Notes: generated by a model from the sequence alone, not told the origin. Numbered from the stretch's first letter, positions 45,038 through 55,534 are shown. The stretch: 64,000 bases of DNA from Conchocele bisecta (GCA_029237695.1 CM055265.1:44695331-44759330); one strand, 5' to 3'. Numbers and translations: made by a program.

Positions 45038-45202
45038 ACGTCAACATGGTCGCGTGGACGGGGCTGCGCATGGAGGTAATATTTGGCCTGATCGCAGGCA
45101 CGGTCGGTCTGGTCGGCACCGTGCTCGCCGTGAAGCCGATGTGTGCCCGGCTGAACAGGCGGCTCACCACTACCGCCGGCGTATGTGGCATGACGTTGTC
45201 GT
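45038..45202 (+). CDS. Candidate second-span exon, claudin/PMP22-like
   Basis: Bounded by GTGTTTCAG|AC and GT|GTAAGT. It starts with two bases of a split codon, matching exons ending at 39559 or 44558. The translation VNMVAWTGLRMEVIFGLIAG continues as a hydrophobic span of about 20 residues, then a basic turn (MCARLNRR) and the start of another hydrophobic stretch (TTAGVCGMTLS). This suits span 2, the short cytoplasmic loop and the beginning of span 3. The exon is GC-rich. Further exons were not found to the right, so the gene either ends outside the recognisable sequence or was disrupted. Confidence 0.55.
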
Positions 45203-45678
45203 GTAAGTGCATGCAACATTAGACATAGCCATATGGCCAAAGTCGCTCCTACTGTACTTCACATATTTGGCGGCCATTTTGATTTATTTTAATAATGTTA
45301 ATGTAACTGTCCATTTACATATTTTAAAGTAAGGGGTATCCTCTGCTGTCGCTCTAGAATCTGAAATGTCATTAATGTGGAAAATGTACACAGTTGTTGT
45401 TCAAACTGTTACTATTTGACAGCTATCTTGTGTGTGTGCATTTTTTTACTGGGAAGCATTCGTCGGATCACTTGCTTATCTTATTGACGCAATAGGACGG
45501 TCTGGCATTTGTGTGTAGAGGTGTACCGCATTGAGCTGGCGCGTTATTATTGTAAATATTATTGTAAATACGTGCTATTTTTAAATAGTTTACGTCATAT
45601 GTTGAGACATGGTATTTGTATACCAGCGCAAACGCATTAACATTCGATAGAATTGCTAATAATAGTAACATCATTTAG

Positions 45679-45998
45679 TGCTCTAGTGGCTAGATCTGCT
45701 GTTTGGTGATCAGACGGTCCTGAGTTCGAATCCTGCCAAAGGCATACATTTTTCTCTCGCTTTTACTATTTTGGCGCCAGAGGTAACGCACACATACCGA
45801 AACAGTCGTGCATTTACTTTTACACAACATTATAAAACACTTCACTTTGAACCTAATCATTGTGAAATGCATTCTGCACATCCGTGTGTTATTGTGAAAG
45901 TCCACCTCGACTCACTACAAATGCAAATATGTTACGGAGAACACCATGTCGAAAAATAAACCTCTCACTTCAGATAATAAATAAATAAATAAATAAAC
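45679..45998 (+). mobile_element. tRNA-derived SINE
   Basis: The head CTAGTGGCTAGATCTGCTG and GAGTTCGAATCCTGCC give A-box-like and B-box-like elements about 40 bp apart, as in a tRNA. An unrelated body follows, and it ends in an (ATAA)n tail at 45975-45998. This is the layout of a tRNA-class SINE. A functional tRNA is unlikely because the stems do not pair well. Confidence 0.55.
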
Positions 45999-46039
45999 GT
46001 GGATGCATGTGGTTCATAATTACCATGGCAATTGTTGTT

Positions 46040-46250
46040 ACATGTAATAAAGATGCATTAAAAAGAAAAAGAAAACACAAAAATAATATTTAAAAAAAAA
46101 TAATATATATATATAATGGCCAAAGTGGGGATCGAACGCATGCAGTGCAAAATTAAAATCAAGTGCCACCGTTGACCGCCAGTTTACCCACTGTTCCAGT
46201 ATGAGAAACTGTTTTGTCAATCGCAATATATCGATCATGACTATAGCGAC
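46040..46250 (-). mobile_element. tRNA-related SINE fragment, minus strand
   Basis: On the minus strand, GCGTTCGATCCCCACTTTGG provides a B box-like core, preceded by an A box-like TGGGTAAACTGGC. An A-rich tract (46055-46100 region on the plus strand) lies at the other end. Weaker than the element at 45679. Confidence 0.45.
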
Positions 46251-46374
46251 GCGCCATAATAAACAGGGAAATACCTACAGGAATTCCATGTTTATTTATA
46301 CACCAATGTTTATATAAACAAAGCATGTAAACAACGCCATGTCAGGCTGGTTTACTTATAGACGTTTAATATCC

Positions 46375-46598
46375 ATAGAAAATAGTAGGTTAGTGCCGTG
46401 AATGGGAAAAAATATCACGACACTAACCTACTATTCTATTTATCCCGTCAACACCTACAAATGGCTTTAAAATGCGAAAAAATAACCCCAGCCACTGCAC
46501 ATATTCATACGCAGTGATTAGGTCGTATTGACAGGATATCAAACATGTTTCACGGCACCGTGTTTCACGGCACATACGCACTGTGTTGACTGAATAAA
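46375..46598. mobile_element. Family M element, shortened hairpin
   Basis: AGGTTAGTGCCGTGAATGGG is followed almost at once by ACGACACTAACCTACTATTC, so the long arms are reduced. The GTTTCACGGCACATACGCACT tail is intact. Confidence 0.75.
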
Positions 46599-46989
46599 TT
46601 CAAAGCAATGTCAATGTGGAAGGTCGTCTTTCGTCCTCTACACTCACGTGTGCCATGACCCACAGTTACATAATTGGCCGATAACCCGAACGTTCTGTCT
46701 AACATTACACACAGAACATTCGGTTTATTGTGCCGACTGGCCGCTCGGCGTGATGTTGACCATGCGGTGATATGGATAAGACCGCCCTGCTGACAGTCTG
46801 AAGATCTGAAGATTCTGGTTATGTATAGGCCATAACAAGTTATTTGGTTCTCAGACACGGAGTTTGTGGAATGTAACGAGGGAGGGCGGGTGTTTTAAAA
46901 TATGTTTTGTTTTTTATTTGTTTTGTTTTGTATGAGCTCATCCTCTCTGATGTTTGCAAATCGCTAGATGCATGCCCATGTAAGATGTG

Positions 46990-47108
46990 GTTCACATATG
47001 TGGCTGTTTCTGGAGAAATGGGGCTTATGGGTTATGCCACCAGTGTAGATCCAGATCAGCCTGTGCATTCGCACAGTTGATCAGGATCTACACTGTTCGC
47101 CATACCAT
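46990..47108 (+). repeat. Family A element, left half
   Basis: TGGAGAAATGGGGCTTATGGG to GATCTACACTGTTCGCCATA. The right half is not present. Confidence 0.7.
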
Positions 47109-47154
47109 CAGTAGTAGTAAAAGGCCGGTTCTGGCTCATGTTTTAAAAACTCTG

Positions 47155-47790
47155 GCTCATTTTTGTCGCGCCCGCTTGCGGAAAGCGCGATATAGTCGGC
47201 ACTTTGTCCGGTTAAAATTGTTGGTTAAGTTTTTTGGTTAATTTGTTTGGTTAAAGTTTTTGTTTAAATTTTTTGGTTAACTTTTTTGGTTAAAGTTTTT
47301 GGTTAAGTTTTTTGGTTCAAGTTTTTCGTTATACTATATCTCTGCAACTGCTTTGCCCATTACCTTGAAACTTTTTTGTCGCGCCCGCTTCCGGAAAGCG
47401 CTATATAGTCGGCACTTTGGCGTACGTACGTACGTGCGTACGTACGTGTGTCCGGTTAAAGTATTTGGTTAAGTTTTTTGGTTAAGTTTTTTTGTTAAAG
47501 TTTTTGGTTAAGTTTTTTGGTTAAAGTTTTTGGGTAAGTTTTTTGATTAAAGTTTTTGGTTAAGTTTTTTGGTTAAGTTTTTTGGTTAAAGTTTTTGGTT
47601 AAGTTTTTTGGTTAAAGTTTTTTGTTATACTATATCTCTGCAACTTCTTTACCAATTTCCTTGAAACGTACGTGTGTCCGGTTTAAGTTTTTGGTTTCGT
47701 TTTTTGGTTAAAGTTTTTCGTTATACTATATTTCTTTTTTTAGTGTCCATGCCTCGCCACAAGGCGCGACATGCAGGCCGCGGCCATCTA
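47155..47790 (+). repeat. Array of GGTTAA(A)GTTTTTT units with a GC-rich unit
   Basis: Short units GGTTAAGTTTTTT / GGTTAAAGTTTTT are repeated dozens of times. Three times they are broken by TATACTATATCTCTGCAACT-type phrases, and twice by a GTCGCGCCCGCTT.CGGAAAGCG block. A (CGTA)n run lies at 47420-47450. No coding potential. Confidence 0.8.
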
Positions 47791-47948
47791 GTTTAAAATT
47801 TCTGGCTCATTTTGAGGAATCTCACAGGAAGCTCACATGAAGTTCACAGGAATACTACTACTACTACTTCAATTTTAAACCGCAAATAAGGTTTAAAATG
47901 TTAAAATGTTAAAATGTTTAAATTGTTCGCTGAACACTACTATAACGA

Positions 47949-47970
47949 ATTACGATGCTCCTGCGTCGCA
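47949..47970 (-). repeat. GCATCGTAAT motif just downstream of the fibre gene
   Basis: On the minus strand, TAATGCGACGCAGGAGCATC GTAAT follows the fibre stop codon. The same phrase recurs inside other genes of this element (about 55035, 57751-57886, 60822). Confidence 0.75.
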
Positions 47971-48366
47971 TTACAAATATAGTTGAATCAACAACGTCAC
48001 GACGCTGGAATAGCTCGATGAGTTTCCGGTCTTGGTGACGAAGTTTATCACAGTCCCGGCTCGAACTTTAATAGGGGCGGTGTCAAATATTGTGAAAGCG
48101 GATCTATGTCCCACATGCTTTGTTATACCAGACTTTTGTTCGACCCCATTTAAAACTAGGTTAACCCTGACTTCGCTCGTAGCAGTACCCTTTGCGTTCA
48201 CCGAAGAGAGTGCCATTCGGAGGATTACGCCCGAAACCGCCATGGTGTAGCCCGTATACTGGTTGGTCGCGCTGCTACCAAATGACCACTCATATTCTCC
48301 GGAGTGCAGTGCACCACGCTCCTCGGCGTAAATAATAATAACTGACTTCTGATTGGATGTCACGTC
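47971..48366 (-). pseudogene. Fibre-like virion protein, C-terminal part
   Basis: A 130-codon frame ends LLIQLYL. It contains SGEYEWSFGS, a GYTMAVSGVILRM segment and repeated beta-strand-like stretches, consistent with a trimeric fibre head of the kind seen in Polintons. There is no good ATG; the frame runs straight into the 48371 target duplication of a hAT-like insertion. The N-terminal portion lies beyond the insertion at 51557-51609, in a frame that no longer agrees. Role by analogy: surface attachment structure. Confidence 0.65.
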
Positions 48367-48419
48367 GTCTACATATGTTAGGGATGTCGGAGTTTTTGCA
48401 AAAATTGAGATTGTTATGG

Positions 48420-48880
48420 ATTATTTGGTATCAAATTCAAGCTGAGGAATGTAGTTGTGCAATGCAAGTTATTTGATCAATATATCTTGATTAGTTAAGA
48501 AGTTATTCAATTTTGAAATTGGAGAACTTCGGAAATTTTCTGACCATTTTCTGACCATTTTGAATTTAAAGATTTTTCATTTTTTTAAATGTGTAGTATG
48601 GAGTGTTTGGTATCAAATTAAAGGTATTGAAGAATGCAAAACAATGGAAGCTGTTTCATCAAGATATCTTGATTGGTTAAGAAGTTATTAAATTATTTAT
48701 TTCTAGAAATAACAAATTTTCTAAAAAAAATATTTCCAATTTTGAATGTAGTGGATATTTTTTCCAAAACAAAAGTATGCATTATGGAGTATTTGATATC
48801 AAATTAAAGGTATTGAAAAAATGCAAAACAATGGAAGTTGTTTCATAACTTGATTGGTTTAGGAGTTATTCAATGTTTCA
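48420..48880 (+). repeat. Three imperfect units of about 190 bp inside the hAT-like element
   Basis: GGTATCAAATT(C/A)AA(G/A)G, then ATGCAA, then TATCTTGATT(A/G)GTTAAGAAG, recurs three times with drift. Probably an old internal amplification. Confidence 0.6.
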
Positions 48881-49469
48881 AATTTGGGGGGAAAAAAGCA
48901 ACGTTTTTTGTGCAGAGATCTTAAACCAGATAATATACATGCACCACCTGATAGTAAGTAGCTCAATTATTTTTTGCACACAGATGTTCATGTCAAGATT
49001 ATAATGTGTTAATGAGCTGTTTGGTGTGTTTATAACATTTTGTTATTTAAATATTACTAGTTATTCACAAACTGAATATTAATGGCCGAACTAATGAATG
49101 GACCGAATTACAAAAACTTTTTATCTATCCAAAATACAAGGTCGGCGGTGGGATTAACTAAGATAGTGCGCTCTCATTTAATTAACCAACAATTAGACAA
49201 CAGTGGCTCTCATACACGGATTGATTGATAATTTGTGTTTAACGGCATATCAACAGCTAATGTCATCTAAGGCGTGGCCAACGGGTTTATCCCATATTTA
49301 ATGTGTCCATAATGAGAGAAAATCCAAAAACCAGAACTGAATTTTTACAGAAAAATCAATATTCAGCCATGAAATTAGAATATCCTATCATGGTGCTATG
49401 TCCAATCCACAACAGTCACTTAGCCCAACCACAAAAGTAGTATGATCAACACTAAAGTAATTTGATCTG

Positions 49470-50290
49470 ACATGTGGCTGAAGAGGCAACAAGAAAATGT
49501 GGCTTGTCGGCACACAAATTCTCACGGTGGCAGATTGGAGAAACTGTGTCAAAGTTAATTAACCAAGTGATACGTATTCATAAGCGTAATTGTGAAGGTC
49601 AAAAGATCAAGGTCATATTATGGCCAGCATGGGTGTATGGCATTTGTCCACATGTACAAATGTATTAAAATATTAAAGTAATCCATCAAGGGAAATAGAA
49701 GTGATGACAGAAATGAGAAACTCAGGCAAATTTCTTAATGTGTGAAAATGTTGTGACGGTCAAGGTCATACAAATGGCAGCATGGATGTGTGGCATTTGT
49801 CCACAGGTATGCTATGTTGAACAGTTTAAGTTCAAATGATATAGAAGTTATGACAGTTTGTTGGTGTTTAACGGCCTATCAAGCAGCTATATATGGTCAT
49901 ATAAGGTCGGGCCAACGGGTTCGATTACGATTTAATAATCATATTACTCAGAGAAGGGGTACAACTCTCACATAGAAGAAAACCAAATACTTACACGAGG
50001 GCCAAACTAGGTCTCCGGTCGGGATTCCGGTAAGGAAGAATCCCGATCGTTAAATTGTTATCGTTATACCCATCGCATGCTCCCACCGGTTACCGACGAA
50101 GAAATGAACAACTCTGGCGAACTTCTTAACGTGTGAAAAAATTCAAAGTTGTGAAGGCCAAAAGGTGAAGGTCATATTAAGAGCAGCATGGATATGTGGT
50201 AGTTGTTCAGAAGTATGCTGTGTTTAAATATTTAACTAATCTAATCCTATCTAACTAATCCTAAAGGTGATATAGAAGTTATGACAGAAT
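49470..50290 (+). repeat. Diverged tandem repeat with internal insertion
   Basis: Phrases GTGAAGGTCAAAAGATCAAGG, TTAATGTGTGAAAA, GGCATTTGTCCACA and TATAGAAGTTATGACAG recur in order at about 160-bp spacing. A TGTTTAACGGCCTATCAAGC segment interrupts at 49860-50080, and a relative of it lies near 49218. Confidence 0.6.
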
Positions 50291-50317
50291 TGACCGGCGA
50301 ACCTCTTAATGCAAACT

Positions 50318-50351
<34 letters not shown>

Positions 50352-51556
50352 GAGGGTCAATATTTTTAGCTATAAACTTCTAGTATACCTACATCTAGTT
50401 GTGCCTGTTGGAGAAAGGAAGAATATGAAGCTGCCCCACCCGCCACCGCCGGCACTGTACACATTTATAATAGAAATCCCCCCCACACACCCTGTAGAAA
50501 AAGCAGACATTTTTATTGAATACAAAATAGATCGATTAGTTATATTGCGTAATTAATTGGCCTCCAGACGGTTTTCAAATAATAAAAAAAAAATGCCCAC
50601 AGAAAGAGGTGGGGCTGTGGTGAGGGGGCGGAGGGCGCTTGGGTAGGGAGGATTGAATGTCTAGTGTCTCAAAAAAAAAAGATCGGTAAATACACAATAC
50701 TCAATAATAATGATGCAGCTCAATTTAATTGATGACAACATTGTGATTTGGAGTTGAATTATTTTTTTTTATTGAATTGTTGAACATATATTCAAAGTGA
50801 ATCTACAAGTACCCACAAACACACAGAGGCATCATTAAACAACAATTTTGCACTTTAATTTTACACCAAAATCGGCCAGTTCTACTGTAACGCTGCCTTT
50901 TTCGATGTGGAACTGAAAATAAAATGGTCGCGAAAACCCATGACACGGCTCGTGTTCCGAACTTCCGGTTTGATATGAGGTTACTAAAAAAAAATGCCAT
51001 CAACTGCGCACAAGCCAAACGGTTCAATAAAGTGTTTTTTGGGCACATTAATGATTGTTAAAGAAACTGTCGATGTCCTAGGATGTCGAATCCAGAGGTT
51101 CCTATAAGGATCACTGTTAACATATTTACCTCATTCCAGCACCAAAAACACGATTTTCTTCTCAGAATTCTCAGCAGCAGACAACATAATCGTGTAGAGG
51201 GTTCTTTTTCCTTTCCGTTGACAGGCCCAAATTAAATATCCATTAGGAAATGATCGCGTTATCGAAATTAAGCCAGACTACCTATCACGTGATTTTTCAA
51301 AATGGCAGCGTCCACAAAAAAAAAGTGAACGCGCAAGTGATTAGAATTTATCGATTAAAAGTCACCCACATGTTACATATTTAAAAAAACAACATTGTAA
51401 GTCATAAAATATACATTACACAATGTGTGTGTATGTTTCTTATTAACTAAATCGTCCAATATTGATCAAAAATCGACTTTGAAAACGGCCAAATTTAACA
51501 TTGGGTCAGAAGGCAAACCGTAAATCGGGGAAAACTCCGACATCCCTACATATGTT

Positions 51557-51609
51557 TAGTAGCTACATCTTGCTCACTAATAGGATCAACGACGTTTGAA
51601 ATTCTGTTT
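51557..51609 (-). pseudogene. N-proximal piece of the fibre-like gene
   Basis: Directly after the protease stop codon, in the same frame, the minus strand encodes DPISEQDVATK. This is a short hallmark (DPxxxQDxATK) of phage and Polinton fibre proteins. The reading then hits the insertion site of the hAT-like element. Confidence 0.6.
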
Positions 51610-51611
51610 GA

Positions 51612-52065
51612 TTAAAAAATCAGATTGTTGATAATGTTTTGCAAGCTGTCTCCATTTGACAATTGTTTCAAAACATACAAGCATAGATGTCCGCATATAA
51701 CTGTTCCAGCCTTTTGAATCTGTTGAGTGTTGTATGAGATTGGCTGCCCTAAATATTCTATCAGCTCAGTTGGTGGCTGTAAACCATAGCTATCAAAATA
51801 GAACTTGTCTTTTCCATTTTTCCACCATGCAACCCAATGTGTGCCACCACCTGTCGTAGTTCCATATTGATCATTTAGGTTGTTATTGTCATCTAGGTTA
51901 AGTATACCGCACTCCTTCTTCCGCAGACGACTGATCAACTCATTGCGCATAAACACCACTCTAACGTTTGGTATTCTTAATGACTTTACAGCATCTATGA
52001 ATTCTATATTGCTTAATGGTTTGTTTGGTAAGACACTACCTTGTCATTTATACTGATGTTCATTT
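51612..52065 (-). pseudogene. Adenain-like cysteine protease
   Basis: This is the Ulp1/adenain-type maturation protease of Polintons, expected to cleave capsid precursors. The open 51612-51959 part has the catalytic His in GGTHWVAWW, the acidic residue in YFDSYG, and the Gln...Cys region in QKAGTVICGHLCLYVL. These are the residues expected in order in this family. In-frame coding continues upstream to about 52030 (IEFIDAVKSLRIPNVRV). A frameshift there separates it from a likely start at about 52064, preceded by CTATAAAAAAATG. Length about 145-150 residues. Immediately downstream and in the same frame lies the start of the fibre-like gene. Confidence 0.8.
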
Positions 52066-52079
52066 TTTTATAGATACTA

Positions 52080-52545
52080 TTATTTTGTTAACGAGTCCGC
52101 ATTAATGTCAAACCATGAATTAAACGACTCTGGGTATCCAAGCCACTTCACAAGAGCCTTTTTACCTTTCTTTCGTATCACCCTCTCAATCCTAAACATC
52201 TCTTGGTTAGTCTTTTGAATGTACCTTGAATCTCCTCTTTGTTGTAGTCTATGATCTTGTATGTTATACTGAATCTTTCGCTGTGTACCCCTTCTCAAAC
52301 GTCCTCTTCTTCTTGGTAATCCTAACCCTATTACCAACAGTAAATTTTGGTTCTCAGTGGGTCCAAGCATTATCCTTATACAGATTGTTATACACACGGC
52401 TCTCATTCTTTATCATACTAGTCTCTGGAAAAACTTTGCATGTCCACTAAATCAGCGGCCCAAATCTCATCTATACCATTAACGTAGACTCTTCTCCTCT
52501 AAAACTTTGTAGTGACTGGCTTGTGTATTTCTTCAGCTAATTGAT
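52080..52545 (-). pseudogene. Retroviral-type integrase with the catalytic core deleted
   Basis: At the upstream end (about 52540-52430) the frame contains a polar lead and VNGIDEIWAADLVDMQSFS, which carries the first catalytic Asp region of a DDE integrase. Almost at once the sequence jumps to a C-terminal region with a basic stretch and a chromodomain-like end (RIERVIRKKGKKALVKWLGY followed by PESFNSW). The remaining core, with the second Asp and Glu, is missing. There are also stops and at least one frameshift around 52250-52320. An internal deletion is the simplest explanation. The chromodomain would normally guide integration to modified histones. Confidence 0.75.
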
Positions 52546-52549
52546 TATT

Positions 52550-53092
52550 CTAAACTACTTGAGCTTTTATTTTTAGGCCGTCAGAACCCGTCAGGCCCAT
52601 CCCAAATTTCATCTTAGTTCCAATTATTTTTCGAACGATGCTTCGGTCTAATTTTTCACGTAAAGAGGGATTAAAAATCCCATCCAACTCGTTAATCATG
52701 CTCTTATCACACACAGTATTTCGCGTGCCGGTGTCTTTATTTTTAGCATAACACACATCATGATGGTATGCAGCTTTATCAACGCGGTTTACTGGGATGC
52801 TCCAAGGCTTATGAGTAAAGTCTTTATTCAACCTTTTGTTAAGCTTTGTTCCAGGACCAGTAACGTTATGACTAGGTAGATGCATTTTAAAAGGCAGCTT
52901 GTTGATCAGGTTTTTGACAAATCCTTTACCCTCAGTGTTAGATGCTCCTCCGAACTTTGCGAATTTAGTTTTTTTAGAACCACAAACATTACATTTACCT
53001 TTTTTTCATATTCTTCCCATTCTTTGCGAGAACAACCTCATCTAAACCACTTGTATCAGTAACCATTCGACACTTGACACAGTACATCATTA
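52550..53092 (-). pseudogene. PLA2-like protein with N-terminal Cys motif
   Basis: Starting near 53092 the minus strand encodes MMYCVKCRMVTD. After a frameshift near 53005 it encodes a second Cys pair (CNVCG), then FAKFGGAS and, in the 52550-52885 part, VTGPGTKL and DKAAYHHDVCYAKNKDTG. The GPGTxL and AxxHDxxY pairing is that of the compact phospholipase A2-like domain found in parvoviral capsids and in Polintons, where it is thought to help cross membranes. A PLA2 activity is an inference from motifs only. Confidence 0.7.
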
Positions 53093-53151
53093 TTTGTTTT
53101 ATAGTAGATTCTTTTTCTTTTTAATTAAAAAAGATTATACTATAAAAAAAA
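53093..53151. promoter_or_regulatory. Divergent AT-rich intergenic region
   Basis: About 60 bp separates the minus-strand and plus-strand gene sets. It is almost pure A/T, with CTATAAAACAAATAATG reading out to the left and ACTATAAAAAAAAATG to the right. A bidirectional promoter is a reasonable inference. Confidence 0.5.
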
Positions 53152-53933
53152 ATGGACGTAAAAGATCTCTCATGGAATGAAATGCAATCAAAGAGGTTTA
53201 ATCACCCTCTACTACCCAAGTCAATACGTGGAGTCATTATTGGGAAGTCAATTTGTGGAAAGACTACCTTGCTAATCAATCTACTACTAAACCCAGGTTG
53301 GTTAGATTACAATCGTTTGTTCATGTTGGTAAGAGCTTGTTCCAACCAGAGTACAGGCTATTGAAAAAGGCTTTTGAGGAAAAGCTCACCAAAGAAGCAA
53401 TTATCACGTTATTCAACAATCAACAATCAAGAGGAGATCATGAAACTGAATGCTTCTCCAGTACGCATAGTTGTGGAGATCGGCAAAAACAGCAGAGACA
53501 AATGTGACATCGAATGCAGTTTTTACGAGCCGTCAGAGGATGTACCAGATCCACGGGAGCTTAATCCAGACAACAAGAACCTCATGATCTTTGATGACCT
53601 GTTGCTTGAAACGCAGAACAAATGTGAGTCATATTACATTCGTGGAAGACACTCAAACGTGGACTGCTTCTATCTATCACAAAAATACTTTAAGCTCCCT
53701 AGACAGACTATTCGCGATAATGCAAACTTTATCTGCATATTTTCTCAAGATATCAAGAACATTAGCCACATCTACAACGATCATATCGGCAGCGATATGA
53801 CAAAAATGACGAGTTTATAAATTTATGTAAAAAGACATGGGAGAAACCACATGGTTTTGTTGTGATTTACTTGACCAGTAAGAAGCACAATGTAAAGTAT
53901 AGGAGTCGGCTGGATACATTTTACATCCCTTAA
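53152..53933 (+). pseudogene. FtsK/HerA-type genome-packaging ATPase
   Basis: The first segment has a Walker A-like GKSICGKTTLL (about residues 31-41), and a later frame has the Walker B segment NLMIFDDLLLE. These flank the expected spacing for the A32-like packaging ATPase of Polintons, which pumps DNA into the capsid. The last segment ends TSKKHNVKYRSRL before TAA at 53931. At least three frameshifts (near 53325, 53420 and 53800) break the frame. The ATG follows CTATAAAAAAAA. Within Walker A the sequence GKSICGKTT keeps the GKT lysine and threonine. Confidence 0.85.
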
Positions 53934-53966
53934 AAAAAAATATATATAAAAGAAAATCTATATAAA

Positions 53967-54854
53967 ATGACAAGCGCTATTGATCTATTAGAACAGATAG
54001 CGAAGAATACAGAAAATACTGAGAAGAATACAGAAAAGACTGAGAAGAATACAGAGCCTAAAAGCTATTTTCAGATAGTGGTGAGTGGTAATAACACTCG
54101 AATCAAAACTAGGTTTAATCCACCATTATAACTCAATAAGAGTAAGAAGTATGAAATATCTCTAGTCAACCAAGAGACGTACTACAGCTTTCCAAACATC
54201 GATTCTACAAACAACGTCTTTAGATACTCTAAAGATAATGGTATTACGTGGACAAACATTACTATAGATGAAGGTAGTTATGACATCATAAGCATCAACG
54301 AAATAATTCAGAGACAAATGAGACACAATGGTCACTATAATAGCATAAACGAGTCATACTATGTTAGATTATCAACTAATCCTAATACACTAAAATCCAT
54401 ACTTATTTTGGAAAACAACTACAAGGTTGATTTTACAATAACAAACTCTCTCAGGTCTGAGTCATACTATGTTAGATTATCAACTAATCCTAATACACTA
54501 AAATCCATACTTATTTTGGAAAACAACTACAAGGTTGATTTTACAATAACAAACTCTCTCAGGTCTGTTCTAGGTTTTAAGAGTAAAATTTACACTAATA
54601 TATACAACGAGTCTGAAGATTTGGTCAACATCTTATCTATCAACAGCATATTAGTCAACATAGATATAATTGCAGGCTCGTATGTGAATGGAGTAACATC
54701 ACCTACAATATATAGCTTTTTTCCCAACGTCTCACCCGGATATAAGATCATCGAAACCCCGCAAAACCTAGTATATCTTCCTATAACGACGGATAAAATC
54801 AATAGGTTGGAAACATCGTTAGTAGATAAAAACGTAAAACAACTTAATCTCTGA
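53967..54854 (+). pseudogene. Penton-like minor capsid protein
   Basis: The frame opens with MTSAIDLLEQIAKNTENTEK, a repetitive polar helix, then beta-rich sequence (YEISLVNQETYYSFPN; FFPNVSPGYKIIE). This is characteristic of the single jelly-roll penton protein of Polintons that occupies capsid vertices. It is broken by TAA at 54129-54131 and contains an exact 108-bp in-frame tandem duplication (54351-54458, 54459-54566). The frame ends at 54854, although similarity appears to continue a little in another frame to about 54905. Confidence 0.8.
54351..54566 (+). repeat. Exact 108-bp tandem duplication in the penton gene
   Basis: Two identical copies encode the same 36 residues starting ESYYVRLSTNP. 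No differences between copies were seen, so the event is recent or corrected, or an assembly artefact. Confidence 0.9.
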
Positions 54855-54921
54855 TGAGAATAGCTGACTATACGATTTCACATACGAGAGGCTTAAACAA
54901 TTATCTGTTTGTATTAAAAGA

Positions 54922-55534
54922 ATGAATTATACAAACGTAAAGGTGTCAATTTCAGATGGACAAAAGGAAACGCTCAAATCAGCTCTTCAATCTGGAGAAG
55001 CTGTCTCCATCAGATTGAGTCATCAATACATTAATGCGACACAGGAGCATCGTAGTGGAGAAGATGTCATCGCATTGACAAATGCTCAAGCCAATAAATT
55101 GGCAAAGGCATATCAAAATTGAAAAGGGACTACAATCAGAATGATTAAGACTCAAATCAAACATAATCTTAAAGTTGAGGGTGGTTTTCTTCCTCTACTT
55201 GCAGGATTGGCAGCTAGAGTAGCTCCTCTCCTATTGAAAACAGTTCTTCCAGCTTTAGGTGTTAGTGCAATATCTGGGTTGGCTACTACAGGTGTTCAAA
55301 AGTTAGTGGGTAATGGACTATACCTTAAAAGGGGTGGATGTGTTTGCCAGGTTGAGACGGATGGAAAGGGTCTATATTTGGGACGAACAAGTGGTTCTGG
55401 TCTTGAATCAGTAGGTGATGGATTGTATTTGAAAAGACCGGATGGCGTATATGATGGAAGGGGACTGTTGCTTGGGGACTGTTGCTTGGAACAGTCCATT
55501 CAAAAATATCCCACTCTTAGGAATGCTTTTGTAA
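54922..55534 (+). pseudogene. Conserved Polinton protein of unknown function (hydrophobic, Gly-rich)
   Basis: The 66-codon frame (MNYTNVKVSISDGQKETLKS) and the next (IKHNLKVEGGFLPLLAGL) lie in the same frame. They are separated by a TGA at 55120 and clearly form one gene. A hydrophobic segment (about 55195-55300) is followed by repeated GLYLKR / GLYLGR motifs. A 14-bp tandem duplication at 55462-55489 shifts the frame; the natural C-terminus NSPFKNIPLLG reads in the next frame to TAA at 55532. The family recurs in invertebrate Polintons. A minor capsid or membrane role is possible but unproven. Confidence 0.65.
55462..55489 (+). repeat. 14-bp tandem duplication causing a frameshift
   Basis: GGACTGTTGCTTGG occurs twice in a row. 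Fourteen is not a multiple of three, so the reading frame is lost here. Confidence 0.9.

Larger units (their letters stand above)
48379..51547. mobile_element. 3.2-kb hAT-like element inserted in the fibre gene
   Basis: It starts TAGGGATGTCGGAGTTTTTG. Its right end is the inverted copy AAAACTCCGACATCCCT. The 8-bp ACATATGT occurs at 48371-48378 and 51548-51555, and the TAGGG-type tip is common in hAT elements. No transposase is evident. The interior holds three loose repeats at 48420-48880, a diverged tandem repeat at about 49470-50290, and a 33-bp poly-G run at 50318-50350. Confidence 0.8.

Noticed and set aside
45679..45750. A functional tRNA gene
   Set aside because: A and B box-like motifs are present, but the stems do not pair well and an (ATAA)n tail follows, so it is a SINE.
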